DNA of 35,945 nt. It comes from Rhodoferax sp. GTDB taxonomy: Bacteria; Pseudomonadota; Gammaproteobacteria; Burkholderiales; Burkholderiaceae_C. Location: positions 1-35,945 of the forward strand of contig VMTC01000008.1 of NCBI GenBank assembly GCA_013791765.1, written 5' to 3'. Below, piece by piece: positions 8,688-17,129 of the stretch (position 1 is the first letter of the stretch; every line of letters begins with the position of its first letter). The notes under the pieces were generated by a model. That model did no database searches. It was given only the letters and a program-made list of their open reading frames with translations, and was not told where the DNA came from. The position numbers and the translations under genes were made by a program.

Positions 8688-8774
8688 ATGAAATCATGGG
8701 TTGCGACTGGCGTCACGCCGGTCATTGGGTCTGTCTTTATTTTCCGGCCGCGCGCTGACGGGGTGTCGTTTTGA
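8688..8774 (+). CDS. Possible 28-codon leader peptide upstream of the MarC gene
   Basis: An ATG at 8688 preceded by AAAAGAGG (8675-8682) opens a 28-codon frame (MKSWVATGV...RADGVSF). Its TGA stop (8772-8774) overlaps the TTG start of the MarC-family gene (8771). The arrangement suggests reinitiation or translational coupling. No homology is recognised, and it could be chance; the good ribosome site and exact overlap are the only support. Confidence 0.4.
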   Translation: MKSWVATGVTPVIGSVFIFRPRADGVSF

Positions 8775-9463
8775 CGCTGGTATTGCTGGGCGCATTGGGC
8801 AAGAGCTTTCTTTTTGTTCTGGCGACGATTCTGCCGATTCTCAACCCGGCGGCCACCGCACCGATTTTTTTGGGTTTGACCGAGAACGCCTCAGCCAGCA
8901 CGCGCGCGCTGTTGGCGCGGCGCATTGCGCGCAATATGTTTGTGCTCATGGTCGGCTCCATGCTGGTGGGTTCCTACGTGTTGGAATTTTTTGGTATTTC
9001 GCTACCGATCGTGCGGGTTGGCGGCGGCTTGATCGTGGCTGCCGCCGCCTGGCGTCTGCTGAACGCCACGCAATCGACGGTTGATAGTCGAACCGAGCTG
9101 GCCGAGGCCTTCACGCCCGAACACGCGCACAAACAAGCGTTTTATCCGCTCACATTCCCGATCAGCTGCGGGCCGGGCTCGATTGCGGCGGCCATCACGG
9201 TGGGAGTGGCATTGAGCGACGAAAACCTCACGCTCTCGTTGGCGCGTATGGCGGGCGGCGTGCTGGCCCTGCTGGCCATTGGCATCATCTTGTACCTGGT
9301 TTTTCGCTACGCTCAGCGCCTGCTCGAGCCTTTGGGTGAAGCCGGTACGGTGATCTTTCTGCGTCTGTCAGCCTTCATTTTGCTATGCCTGGGCGTGCAA
9401 ATCGTCTGGGATGGCCTGAGCGAATTGCTCCGGGGACTGCTGGTGTCTGCGGCAGTGAGTTGA
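8771..9463 (+). CDS. MarC-family integral membrane protein
   Basis: A 230-residue protein with six hydrophobic helices typical of the MarC (UPF0056) family. The conserved N-terminal helix reads SFLFVLATILPILNPAATAPIFLGLT, and FYPLTFPISCGPGSIAAAITVG marks the second conserved half. The molecular function of this family is unsettled; it is not established as a drug-resistance gene. The start is TTG at 8771: an in-frame stop lies at 8756-8758 and no other start codon lies between, so there is no ATG alternative before the first helix. The stop is 13 bp before mgtE, and the two may be cotranscribed. Confidence 0.85.
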   Translation: MTLVLLGALGKSFLFVLATILPILNPAATAPIFLGLTENASASTRALLARRIARNMFVLMVGSMLVGSYVLEFFGISLPIVRVGGGLIVAAAAWRLLNATQSTVDSRTELAEAFTPEHAHKQAFYPLTFPISCGPGSIAAAITVGVALSDENLTLSLARMAGGVLALLAIGIILYLVFRYAQRLLEPLGEAGTVIFLRLSAFILLCLGVQIVWDGLSELLRGLLVSAAVS

Positions 9464-9476
9464 ATCGACAGCTGCC

Positions 9477-11138
9477 ATGAACCCTGTTCAACCGGATCCA
9501 GATCAAGAGATTGAGACCCACACACGCTCCTGGCGTGAGCAAGTCATCCAGGCATTGACCGATGGTAAAAACAAGCGGGTGCGCAAGCTGCTCGGGCGCA
9601 TGCATCCGGCCAAAATTGCCGCCTTGCTCGAATGGCTGGACGTCGGGCAGCGCACAGCGCTTTGGCAGCAGGTCGATGCCGCGCTTGAAGGCCGGATACT
9701 GCCGCACCTGAACCTCCATTTGCGCCAACAGCTCGCCGGTGAGTCCCGCGATGGTGAGGCTTCAGACCCGGTGGGCACCGCAGCGGGCGGCGCCTCCAAG
9801 CCGCAAAAGGTCAATCACCTCACGGCGGTTCGCGAGGCGCTCGGGCAAGGCAAGCTCAAACGGTTGGGCAAAATTTTGCAGCGCATGCATCCGGCCAAGG
9901 TGGCGGGCATGTTGGAGGGCTTGGCCCCGTCTGAGCGCACCAAGGTGTGGAGCATGGTGGACACCGAGCGCACCGGAAAGGTGCTCACCTATCTGCACGA
10001 TGAAATCCGCACCACCTTGGCTTGTGAGTTGGACTCGGACGACTTGGTTGCCTCAGTGCAGTTGCTGGAGCTTGACGACCTGGTGGACCTGATTCAGACC
10101 CTGCCGCCAGCTGTGGGCAGCCAACTGATGCAAGCCACCAGCGGCGGGCGGCGCCAACAGCTGGAGTCGATGCTGTCCTACCCACAGGACTGCGCCGGTG
10201 GCCTGATGAACACGGACACCATCGAGGTCCGTGCCGACGTCAAGGTCAGTACCGTGTTGCGCTATCTGCGCTTGCGCGAAACGCTGCCGCCACAGACCGA
10301 CATGCTGATGGTGCTAGACCGCGCGGGCCACTACCAGGGCGTACTGCGTCTGAGTGCACTGGTGACCTCCAATCTGGATGTGCGCGTGGCCGATGTGATG
10401 CAGACCGATGTCGAGGGCATTGCTGCGGATGCCAAAGGCACCGAGGTCGCCCGATTGTTTCAGGACCTGGATCTGCTGTCAGCGCCCGTGGTGGATGCGC
10501 AGGGGCGGCTCATCGGCCGCATCACGGTCGATGACGTGGTGGACCTGATTCGCGACGAGTCAGACCGCACCCTGATGCAGATGGCTGGGCTTGACGACGA
10601 AGCCGACATGTTTGCACCGGTGCTGGTGAGCTCGCGGCGACGCGCGCTGTGGCTGGGTGTCAACCTGGTGACGGCCTTTCTCGCAGCCTGGGTGATCGGT
10701 CAGTTTCAGGCCACGCTGACGCAACTGGTGGCACTGGCCGTGCTGATGCCCATCGTGGCGAGCATGGGGGGCATTGCCGGCAGCCAGACGCTCACCCTGG
10801 TGATTCGCGGGCTGGCGCTGGGGCAAGTACAAAAAGGCAATATCCGCATGCTGCTGGGCCGCGAGGTGGGCATTTCCATCCTGAACGGGGTGCTGTGGGC
10901 AGTGGTGATTGCGCTGCTGGCGGTGGCCTGGTTTGGCGACTGGGGCATTGGCGGCGTGCTGGGTATTGCCATCCTGGTCAACCTGCTGTGCGCGGCACTG
11001 GCCGGTTGGGCCATACCCTTGATTCTTCATCGCTGGGGCATCGACCCCGCGCTGGCGGGCAGCGTGATTTTGACCACGGTCACCGATGTTATTGGCTTTT
11101 TTGCTTTTCTCGGGCTGGCGACGGTGTGGTTGCTGTGA
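9477..11138 (+). CDS. mgtE: MgtE-type magnesium transporter with duplicated N domain
   Basis: A 553-residue Mg2+ channel/transporter; typical MgtE is about 450 residues. Order of domains: an N-terminal MgtE_N region, two CBS domains (about residues 240-365, including SYPQDCAGGLMNTDTIEV and VADVMQTDVEGIAADA), a connecting helix, and five membrane helices. The membrane part carries PIVASMGGIAGSQTLTLVIRGLALGQV and the conserved ILTTVTDVIGFFAFLGLA that lines the Mg2+ pore. The extra length comes from a repeat in the N domain: residues about 23-84 and 117-181 are similar and share RMHPAK at 41-46 and 136-141. No magnesium riboswitch is recognisable in the 13-bp gap upstream. Confidence 0.9.
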   Translation: MNPVQPDPDQEIETHTRSWREQVIQALTDGKNKRVRKLLGRMHPAKIAALLEWLDVGQRTALWQQVDAALEGRILPHLNLHLRQQLAGESRDGEASDPVGTAAGGASKPQKVNHLTAVREALGQGKLKRLGKILQRMHPAKVAGMLEGLAPSERTKVWSMVDTERTGKVLTYLHDEIRTTLACELDSDDLVASVQLLELDDLVDLIQTLPPAVGSQLMQATSGGRRQQLESMLSYPQDCAGGLMNTDTIEVRADVKVSTVLRYLRLRETLPPQTDMLMVLDRAGHYQGVLRLSALVTSNLDVRVADVMQTDVEGIAADAKGTEVARLFQDLDLLSAPVVDAQGRLIGRITVDDVVDLIRDESDRTLMQMAGLDDEADMFAPVLVSSRRRALWLGVNLVTAFLAAWVIGQFQATLTQLVALAVLMPIVASMGGIAGSQTLTLVIRGLALGQVQKGNIRMLLGREVGISILNGVLWAVVIALLAVAWFGDWGIGGVLGIAILVNLLCAALAGWAIPLILHRWGIDPALAGSVILTTVTDVIGFFAFLGLATVWLL

Positions 11139-11257
11139 CGCTGGCTTGACGGGCTCTCAGGCCGTGATGGACATGGCGCGGGCACGCATGAGTTAAAGTG
11201 GCTCCATTCAATTGCCCTTTCCGGTCAGTGAGCCGGACTTAACCCAGGAGTGACAGC

Positions 11258-11605
11258 ATGCAAGTACAAGTTAACACCGACGACCACATCCAAGGTGGCG
11301 AGGCCCTGGCCCAATGGGTGCGCGATGAAGCCAACACCCGTCTGACCCGGTTTAAAGACCATGTCACCCGGCTGGAGGTCTATTTGACCGATGTGGATGG
11401 CGCCAAGTCGGGCGTCAATGACAAGTGCTGCCGTCTGGAGGCCCGCATCGTCAGTCGTCAGCCGGTCACGGTCACGGCCGAAGCAGACAAAATGGCCGCT
11501 GCCTTTATTGCTGCCGTGGAAAAATTGGCCCGCGCAATGGATACCGACCTGGGACGCGTCAAGGATCGCAACGGACGCGACACGATTCGCACGGCGCAAG
11601 AGTAA
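11258..11605 (+). CDS. Ribosome hibernation-promoting factor / RaiA-like protein
   Basis: A 115-residue protein of the S30AE (HPF/RaiA) family, which binds the 30S subunit at the decoding centre and inactivates ribosomes in stationary phase or stress. The strand pattern MQVQVNTDDHIQGGEAL, the helix LAQWVRDEANTRLTRFKDHVTRLEVYLTDVD, CCRLEARIVSRQPVTVTAEADKM and a basic second helix ending in VKDRNGRDTIR fit the short-form family. No long C-terminal dimerisation domain is present. AGGAG (11247-11251) lies just upstream of the ATG. It is followed by a clear hairpin terminator. Confidence 0.82.
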   Translation: MQVQVNTDDHIQGGEALAQWVRDEANTRLTRFKDHVTRLEVYLTDVDGAKSGVNDKCCRLEARIVSRQPVTVTAEADKMAAAFIAAVEKLARAMDTDLGRVKDRNGRDTIRTAQE

Positions 11606-11619
11606 TACCGCTCTTGGGC

Positions 11620-11648
11620 GCCCGCGTTTACCAACGCGGGCTGTTTTT
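11620..11648 (+). terminator. Rho-independent terminator after the hibernation factor gene
   Basis: A perfect 9-bp stem, GCCCGCGTT / AACGCGGGC, with a 4-nt loop (TACC) is followed by TGTTTTTC. It lies 15 bp after the stop codon at 11605. Confidence 0.85.
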
Positions 11649-11660
11649 CAAGCACTTTAA

Positions 11661-11710
11661 GTGCTGTAGCCCGCGTACCATAACGGTATGTAGCTATCAA
11701 TTTTATGGTC
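11661..11710 (+). repeat. Dispersed short repeat, copy 2
   Basis: Contains GTGCTGTAGCCCGCGTACC and, 11 bp on, TGTAGCTATCAATTTTAT, matching the order of blocks in the copy at 7112. It lies directly downstream of the hibernation-factor terminator. Apart from this repeat and a run of ten C residues (11842-11851), I see nothing gene-like between 11649 and 11955. Confidence 0.65.
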
Positions 11711-11955
11711 GCTTAAAATTCGTCTCAGTGGCCTTCAAGGCCATGTGCCTTCCGGCCCTGCAGTTCATTACCTCGGTGAGTTAGCTGCAGGTCTCGGCAA
11801 GTCGGGCGCAAGACTGGGTCATTGAACTTTTGACGCATTGGCCCCCCCCCCGCTTCGTTCGTATGCTGTGCGTTGAGCCGTTTTCAATGGCAGGCAGCGG
11901 CGTTCTCATTATTTTTTGGGGCATTGCCCCGCCTTCTCACAAAGCAAAACTGACG

Positions 11956-13431
11956 ATGAATTCTTTCCGACAAGACTGGCTTTCCAATATCAAAAGCGAC
12001 TTGCTGGCAGGGCTGGTGGTGGCGCTGGCGCTGATTCCCGAGGCCATCGCGTTTTCCATCATTGCTGGTGTGGATCCCAAGGTCGGGCTGTATGCCGCGT
12101 TTTGCATTGCTGCAGTGAGCGCCTTTGTGGGCGGTCGCCCCGGCATGATCTCCGCTGCCACGGGTGCGATGGCGCTCTTGATGGTGACGCTCGTCAAAGA
12201 CCACGGCCTGCAGTACCTACTGGCCACCACGGTTCTGACCGGGCTGCTGCAGATTGTTGCGGGCTGGATCAAATTGGGCGAGTTGATGCGCTTTGTGTCG
12301 CGCTCGGTCATCACCGGCTTTGTCAACGCACTGGCGATTTTGATTTTTCTGGCGCAGTTGCCCGAGCTCACCAACGTGGGCTGGGAGGTCTATGCCATGG
12401 TGGCCGCTGGCCTGGGCATCATCTATCTGCTGCCTTATGTCACCAAAGCGGTGCCCTCGCCGCTGGTCACCATCGTGGTGCTGACGGCGGTAACGATGTG
12501 GCTGGGCCTGGACATTCGCACCGTGGGCGACATGGGCCAGTTACCCGACAGCTTGCCATTTTTTCTGTGGCCTGAAGTGCCCTTGACGCTGGAAACCCTC
12601 AAAATCATCTTTCCGGTCGCGGCCACGCTGGCCACGGTCGGCTTGCTCGAGTCGATGATGACCGCCTCAATTGTCGATGAATTGACCGATTCCACCAGCA
12701 ACAAGAACCGCGAATGCGTCGGCCAGGGCATCGCCAATATCACCTCCGGCTTTCTGGGTGGCATGGCGGGCTGCGCGATGATTGGCCAGTCTGTCATCAA
12801 CATCAAGTCAGGCGGGCGCGGACGTCTTTCCACGCTGGCTGCAGGGGTGTTCTTGCTGCTGATGGTGGTGTTTATCGGCGACTGGGTGGCGCGCATTCCG
12901 ATGGCTGCGCTGGTGGCGGTGATGATCATGGTGGCCATTGGCACCTTCAGCTGGACCTCGCTGCGCAATCTGCGCGTGCACCCCAAAAGCACCAGCCTGG
13001 TGATGATCGCCACCGTGGTGGTGGTGGTGGCCACGCATGACCTGGCCAAAGGCGTGCTGGTGGGTGTGCTGCTGTCGGGCTTTTTCTTTGCGCACAAGGT
13101 CGGCATGATTTTGTACATTGGCTCGCAAACCGAAGACGAAGGTCGGCTGCGCTCGTACCGCGTGGTGGGCCAGGTGTTTTTTGCCTCCGCCGAGCGTTTT
13201 GTGAACTCCTTTGACTTCAAGGAAGTGATCGAGAAGGTGCGCATTGACGTCAGCCGCGCGCACTTTTGGGACATCACGGCGGTCAGCGCGCTCGACAAGG
13301 TGGTGGTCAAGTTCCGCCGCGAAGGCACTGAGGTCGAGGTGCTTGGCCTGAACGAAGCCAGTGCCACCATGGTCGACCGTTTTGCCGTGCACGACAAACC
13401 TGACGCCGTTGAACAACTGATGAGTCACTAA
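11956..13431 (+). CDS. SulP-family anion transporter with STAS domain
   Basis: A 491-residue SLC26/SulP transporter for sulfate, bicarbonate or another small anion at the inner membrane. The opening [35 protein letters not shown] is the family signature, followed by [17 protein letters not shown] and [32 protein letters not shown]. The last ~110 residues form a STAS domain ([19 protein letters not shown]...[12 protein letters not shown]). The ATG at 11956 begins directly before the cytoplasmic N-terminus; the frame is open from 11830, but that extension is not family-like. A Usp gene follows after 14 bp, a common SulP partnership. The substrate is undetermined; the sulfate operon lies 13 kb away and is not linked transcriptionally. 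Confidence 0.88.
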   Translation: MNSFRQDWLSNIKSDLLAGLVVALALIPEAIAFSIIAGVDPKVGLYAAFCIAAVSAFVGGRPGMISAATGAMALLMVTLVKDHGLQYLLATTVLTGLLQIVAGWIKLGELMRFVSRSVITGFVNALAILIFLAQLPELTNVGWEVYAMVAAGLGIIYLLPYVTKAVPSPLVTIVVLTAVTMWLGLDIRTVGDMGQLPDSLPFFLWPEVPLTLETLKIIFPVAATLATVGLLESMMTASIVDELTDSTSNKNRECVGQGIANITSGFLGGMAGCAMIGQSVINIKSGGRGRLSTLAAGVFLLLMVVFIGDWVARIPMAALVAVMIMVAIGTFSWTSLRNLRVHPKSTSLVMIATVVVVVATHDLAKGVLVGVLLSGFFFAHKVGMILYIGSQTEDEGRLRSYRVVGQVFFASAERFVNSFDFKEVIEKVRIDVSRAHFWDITAVSALDKVVVKFRREGTEVEVLGLNEASATMVDRFAVHDKPDAVEQLMSH

Positions 13432-13445
13432 GGCAGAGCTACACC

Positions 13446-14309
13446 ATGATTATTGAGAACAAAGTGCTGGCCTGCGTGGACCAATCCCATTTTGCCGACT
13501 ACGTGGCCGATTACGCCGCCTGGGCCGCCAAACGCATGAACGCGCCGCTGGAGTTGCTGCACACGATTGAACGCCATCCCGAACTCGGCAGTAGCACCGA
13601 CCACAGCGGCGCCATTGGTATCGATTCACAAGAAACTTTGCTGACCGAACTGGCCGGCCAGGACGAGTCGCGCAGCAAAGCCGCGCGGGAGAAAGGCCGG
13701 CTGTTTTTGAACCGCCTGCGCGAGCGCGTCGTCGCTGCCGGCGTGGCCGCGCCCGATATTCGACAGCGCCACGGCAATCTGCAGGAAACGCTGGTGGCGC
13801 AAGAGTCCGTTGTGCGGTTGTTTGTGCTGGGGCGCCGGGGTGAGTCGGCCGAAATCACCCAGCGTGACCTGGGACGCAACGTCGAGAGCGTGGTGCGCGC
13901 ACTGCACAAACCGATCCTCACCGTGACCGAGGGCTTCAAGGTGCCCGAGCGCGTGATGATTGCCTTTGATGGCAGCATCATCACGCGCCGCGGGGTCGAG
14001 ATGGTGGCGGCCAGCCCGCTGTTCAAAGGCTTGCCGGTGCATTTGTTGATGTCTGGCAAGCCCAGCGCGGAGGCGGCCAAACAACTTGACTGGGCACAAG
14101 GCGTGTTGACGGCGGCCGGCTTTCAAACCACGCCGCATTTGGTCCCGGGTGACGCCGAGCGCGTGATTGCCACCACCGTGAGTGAACAGTCCATTGACCT
14201 GTTAATCATGGGCGCTTACGCCCACTCGTCTCTGCGCAGCTTGCTGTTTGGCAGCAGAACCTCCGAGTTGCTGCGCTCGTCCAAAATCCCGACGCTGCTG
14301 CTGCGCTGA
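13446..14309 (+). CDS. Tandem universal stress protein
   Basis: A 287-residue cytoplasmic protein with two Usp domains (about residues 4-155 and 158-287). The second keeps most of the nucleotide-binding motif (MGAYAHSSLRSLLFGSRTSELL), though the second Gly of the G-x2-G part is Ala. The first, KVLACVDQSHFADYVADYAAWAAKRMNAPLELLHTIE, ends with LGRRGESAEITQRDLGRNVESVVRALHKPILTV, a less complete motif. It probably works with the SulP transporter encoded 14 bp upstream, and the pair looks like one transcript. Direct function is not established for this pairing. Confidence 0.85.
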   Translation: MIIENKVLACVDQSHFADYVADYAAWAAKRMNAPLELLHTIERHPELGSSTDHSGAIGIDSQETLLTELAGQDESRSKAAREKGRLFLNRLRERVVAAGVAAPDIRQRHGNLQETLVAQESVVRLFVLGRRGESAEITQRDLGRNVESVVRALHKPILTVTEGFKVPERVMIAFDGSIITRRGVEMVAASPLFKGLPVHLLMSGKPSAEAAKQLDWAQGVLTAAGFQTTPHLVPGDAERVIATTVSEQSIDLLIMGAYAHSSLRSLLFGSRTSELLRSSKIPTLLLR

Positions 14310-14364
14310 ACAACGAGGAGCCCCCAACTCGGAATTTCCAGACGTGCCTAAGCTGGTATTTTGG

Positions 14365-14399
14365 AAAATGGTGGGCTGATGACGGCGATGCACCATTTT
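14365..14399. promoter_or_regulatory. Inverted repeat upstream of the ATP-grasp gene
   Basis: A perfect 9-bp inverted repeat, AAAATGGTG (14365-14373) and CACCATTTT (14391-14399), with a 17-nt spacer lies in the 136-bp gap between usp and the ATP-grasp gene. It is not followed by a T tract, so an operator is as likely as a terminator. Confidence 0.35.
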
Positions 14400-14403
14400 G
14401 GGT

Positions 14404-14419
14404 TGGCGCAAAGCTTGCT
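14404..14419 (+). promoter_or_regulatory. Possible sigma-54 (-24/-12) promoter
   Basis: TGGCGC, five bases, then TTGCT, with exact GG-N10-GC spacing, resembles the RpoN consensus. The predicted start near 14430 leaves only about 16 nt of leader, with the ribosome site TAGGAG (14430-14435) right at its 5' end, which weakens the case. Confidence 0.3.
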
Positions 14420-14445
14420 AAGCTAGAGGTAGGAGTGATCAGCTT

Positions 14446-15990
14446 ATGCAAAAATTCGACGAGATGTACACCGAGCTGCCCTACGAGTTCTTCACGAAGG
14501 GGGCGAAGATACGGGACCACTACAAGATTTATGACGAGTGGCTGGCGCGCCAGCCCGGCAACATGATGGCCAAGCGGCGCGAAGAGGCCGAAATGATTTT
14601 CCGGCGCGTGGGCATCACCTTTGCTGTCTATGGCGAAAAGGACGAAGAGGGCTTTGGTGCCGAACGCCTGATTCCGTTTGACCTGATTCCGCGCATCATC
14701 GCGGCGCAGGACTGGTCCTTTTTGGAGCGCGGCCTGGTGCAGCGGGTGACGGCACTCAACCGCTTTCTGCACGACGTTTACCATGGGCAGGAGATCATCA
14801 AGGCGGGCTTGCTGCCGCGCGAGCAGGTCCAGCAAAACGCCCAGTTTCGCCCTGAGATGATCGGTGTGGATGTGCCCAACCAAATTTACTCGCACATTTC
14901 GGGCGTCGACATCGTGCGGGCGACCAATGGGGCAGGCGAGGGCGAGTATTACGTGCTGGAAGACAACCTGAGGGTGCCCAGTGGCGTGAGTTATATGCTG
15001 GAAGACCGCAAGATGATGATGCGGCTGTTTCCGGCGCTTTTTAACGCGCACCGCGTGGCGCCGATTGCGCATTACCCCGACTTGCTGCTGGAAACCCTGC
15101 GTGAAAGCAGTCCCGCCACCACCGCCGAGCCCACCGTCGTGGTGCTGACCCCGGGCATGCACAACAGTGCCTATTTTGAGCATGCTTTTCTGGCGCAGCA
15201 AATGTGCATTGAACTGGTGGAAGTGCAAGACCTGTTCGTGAAAGACAGCTTTGTGTACATGCGCACCACGCGTGGCCCCAAACGCGTCGATGTGATCTAC
15301 CGCCGGGTGGATGACGACTTCCTGGACCCCAAGGCGTTCCGCGCTACCTCTACCCTCGGTTGTGCCGGTCTGATGGAGGCTTACCGCGCTGGCCACGTGA
15401 GCATCTGCAACGCGGTGGGCACCGGTGTGGCGGATGACAAGTCGATCTACCCCTATGTGCCCAAGATGATCGAGTTTTATCTGGCGGAAAAGCCGATCCT
15501 GAGCAACGTGCCGACCTACATGTGCCGCAACAAGGACGATCTGGCCTATACGCTGGCCCACCTGAAAGAGCTGGTGGTCAAAGAAGTGCATGGCGCCGGT
15601 GGCTATGGCATGCTGGTCGGGCCGGCCGCCACCAGCGCCGAGATTGAGACTTTTCGTAAAGCAGTGCTGGCCAACCCAAGTGGCTACATTGCGCAGCCGA
15701 CCCTGAGTTTGTCAAGCTGTCCGACCTTTGTCGAGAGTGGCATTGCGCCGCGCCACATTGACCTTCGGCCTTATGTACTCAGTGGCAGGACAGTGCAGAT
15801 GGTGCCGGGTGGCCTCACCCGTGTGGCCCTGAAAGAGGGCTCGCTGGTGGTCAATTCATCTCAAGGTGGAGGTACCAAAGATACCTGGGTGCTTGAGCCT
15901 GATGAGGCGCCAGAGCCCCCCACATTGCCAAGCGCGCCCGAGACTGCGGCGACGCCGTCGCAAACACAGTCACAAACCCAATCGTCCTGA
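14446..15990 (+). CDS. Circularly permuted ATP-grasp protein (DUF404/DUF407 type)
   Basis: A 514-residue circularly permuted ATP-grasp family protein, expected to ligate a carboxylate to an amine using ATP; the product is not known for this group. Recognisable blocks are YDEWLARQPGNMMAKRREEAEMIFRRVGITFAVYG near the N-terminus, FRPEMIGVDVPNQIYSHISGVDIVRA, YYVLEDNLRVPSGVSYMLEDR, DVIYRRVDDDFLDP, NAVGTGVADDKSIYPYVPKMI and KEVHGAGGYGMLVGP. A Pro/Thr/Gln-rich tail (about residues 486-514) looks disordered. TAGGAG precedes the ATG. It is 17 bp upstream of the alpha-E gene, the usual partner. Confidence 0.88.
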   Translation: MQKFDEMYTELPYEFFTKGAKIRDHYKIYDEWLARQPGNMMAKRREEAEMIFRRVGITFAVYGEKDEEGFGAERLIPFDLIPRIIAAQDWSFLERGLVQRVTALNRFLHDVYHGQEIIKAGLLPREQVQQNAQFRPEMIGVDVPNQIYSHISGVDIVRATNGAGEGEYYVLEDNLRVPSGVSYMLEDRKMMMRLFPALFNAHRVAPIAHYPDLLLETLRESSPATTAEPTVVVLTPGMHNSAYFEHAFLAQQMCIELVEVQDLFVKDSFVYMRTTRGPKRVDVIYRRVDDDFLDPKAFRATSTLGCAGLMEAYRAGHVSICNAVGTGVADDKSIYPYVPKMIEFYLAEKPILSNVPTYMCRNKDDLAYTLAHLKELVVKEVHGAGGYGMLVGPAATSAEIETFRKAVLANPSGYIAQPTLSLSSCPTFVESGIAPRHIDLRPYVLSGRTVQMVPGGLTRVALKEGSLVVNSSQGGGTKDTWVLEPDEAPEPPTLPSAPETAATPSQTQSQTQSS

Positions 15991-16007
15991 ACCCAAGGAG
16001 AACTAAT

Positions 16008-16967
16008 ATGCTGTCACGCACTGCCGATCACCTGTTCTGGATGTCGCGCTACACCGAACGAGCCGAAAACACGGCCCGCATGCTCGATGTGAATTACCAG
16101 ACTTCGCTCTTGCCTCAATCCAGTGCGGCAGCGCAGGTCGGGTGGAAGGGCTTGCTGAGCATCAGTGAATTGCTCCCGAGCTACGCCGAAGCCTATGACG
16201 AGATCAACGTGCGCAACGTGATGGACTTTATGGTCAAGGACGACAGCAATCCGTCCAGCATCGTCTCGTGCCTGAGTGCGGCGCGCGAAAATGCGCGGGC
16301 GGTGCGCGGCAGCCTCACCACCGAAGTCTGGGAGACGCAAAACCAGACCTGGCTTGAGGTCCAGCGCATGATCAACTCGGGCGAGTTTGAGCATGATCCG
16401 GCACAGTTTTTCGAATGGGTCAAGTTTCGCTCGCATCTGTCGCGCGGCGTGACCGTGGGCACGATGCTGATGGACGAGGCGCTGCACTTCATGCGCTTGG
16501 GTACCTTTTTGGAGCGCGCCGACAACACGGCGCGGCTGGTGGACGTGAAGTTTCATGCGCTGCAAAGTGAGTTTTTTGGCGCCGCCAACGGCAAAGTCAT
16601 GGAGTACGACTTCTACCACTGGAGCGCGATTTTGCGCAGCGTGTCGGGCTTTGAGGTCTATCGCAAGGTGTACCGGGACATCATCAAGCCCGAACGCGTG
16701 GCCGAACTGCTGATTCTGCGAGCCGACATGCCGCGTTCGCTGCACGCCAGTCTGAACGAAGTGGTCAGCAATCTGGAGTTGGTGGGCGCTGAACAATCCG
16801 GTGAGACCCAGCGCCGCGCCGGCAAGTTGCGCGCTGATCTGAAGTATGGGCGCATCGATGAAATTTTGGCCACGGGCCTGCATGCGTTCCTGACCCAATT
16901 TCTGGACCGCATCAATGACCTGGGGGCCAACATCAGCCGCGACTTTCTGGTTCCAGCGCCGGGCTGA
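16008..16967 (+). CDS. Alpha-E domain protein (DUF403)
   Basis: A 319-residue all-helical alpha-E protein, the regular companion of the circularly permuted ATP-grasp enzyme. The N-terminus MLSRTADHLFWMSRYTERAENTARMLDV and the second copy-like motif HFMRLGTFLERADNTARLVDVKFH are typical. Function is unknown; the pair is proposed to make or handle a peptide-like compound. AAGGAG lies just before the ATG. In many genomes a transglutaminase-like protease gene follows; here none is seen before the sensor kinase gene at 17130. Confidence 0.88.
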   Translation: MLSRTADHLFWMSRYTERAENTARMLDVNYQTSLLPQSSAAAQVGWKGLLSISELLPSYAEAYDEINVRNVMDFMVKDDSNPSSIVSCLSAARENARAVRGSLTTEVWETQNQTWLEVQRMINSGEFEHDPAQFFEWVKFRSHLSRGVTVGTMLMDEALHFMRLGTFLERADNTARLVDVKFHALQSEFFGAANGKVMEYDFYHWSAILRSVSGFEVYRKVYRDIIKPERVAELLILRADMPRSLHASLNEVVSNLELVGAEQSGETQRRAGKLRADLKYGRIDEILATGLHAFLTQFLDRINDLGANISRDFLVPAPG

Positions 16968-17129
16968 GCTTCGCATGCTGACGGTCTTGACGACCGTGTG
17001 GCCGACTCAACAATTCTGCTCCCTGTCGCCTCTCTGACAGGGTAAACCTTGAGGTTTTTGCCTGAAGCAGTGCTCTATACTTTTGCCAGGGGTTATATAA
17101 AAGCAATAGTTCTTCTCTGAGCGAACACC

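Noticed and set aside
9464-9476. Magnesium riboswitch before mgtE
   Set aside because: The gap after the MarC gene is 13 bp, too short for one.
14206-15591. 461-codon minus-strand frame
   Set aside because: His/Gln/Arg-rich antisense shadow of the ATP-grasp gene.
17049-17081. Sigma-70 promoter before the sensor kinase (TTGAGG and TATACT)
   Set aside because: The -10 is good, but the spacing of 21 bp is too long and no better -35 is seen.
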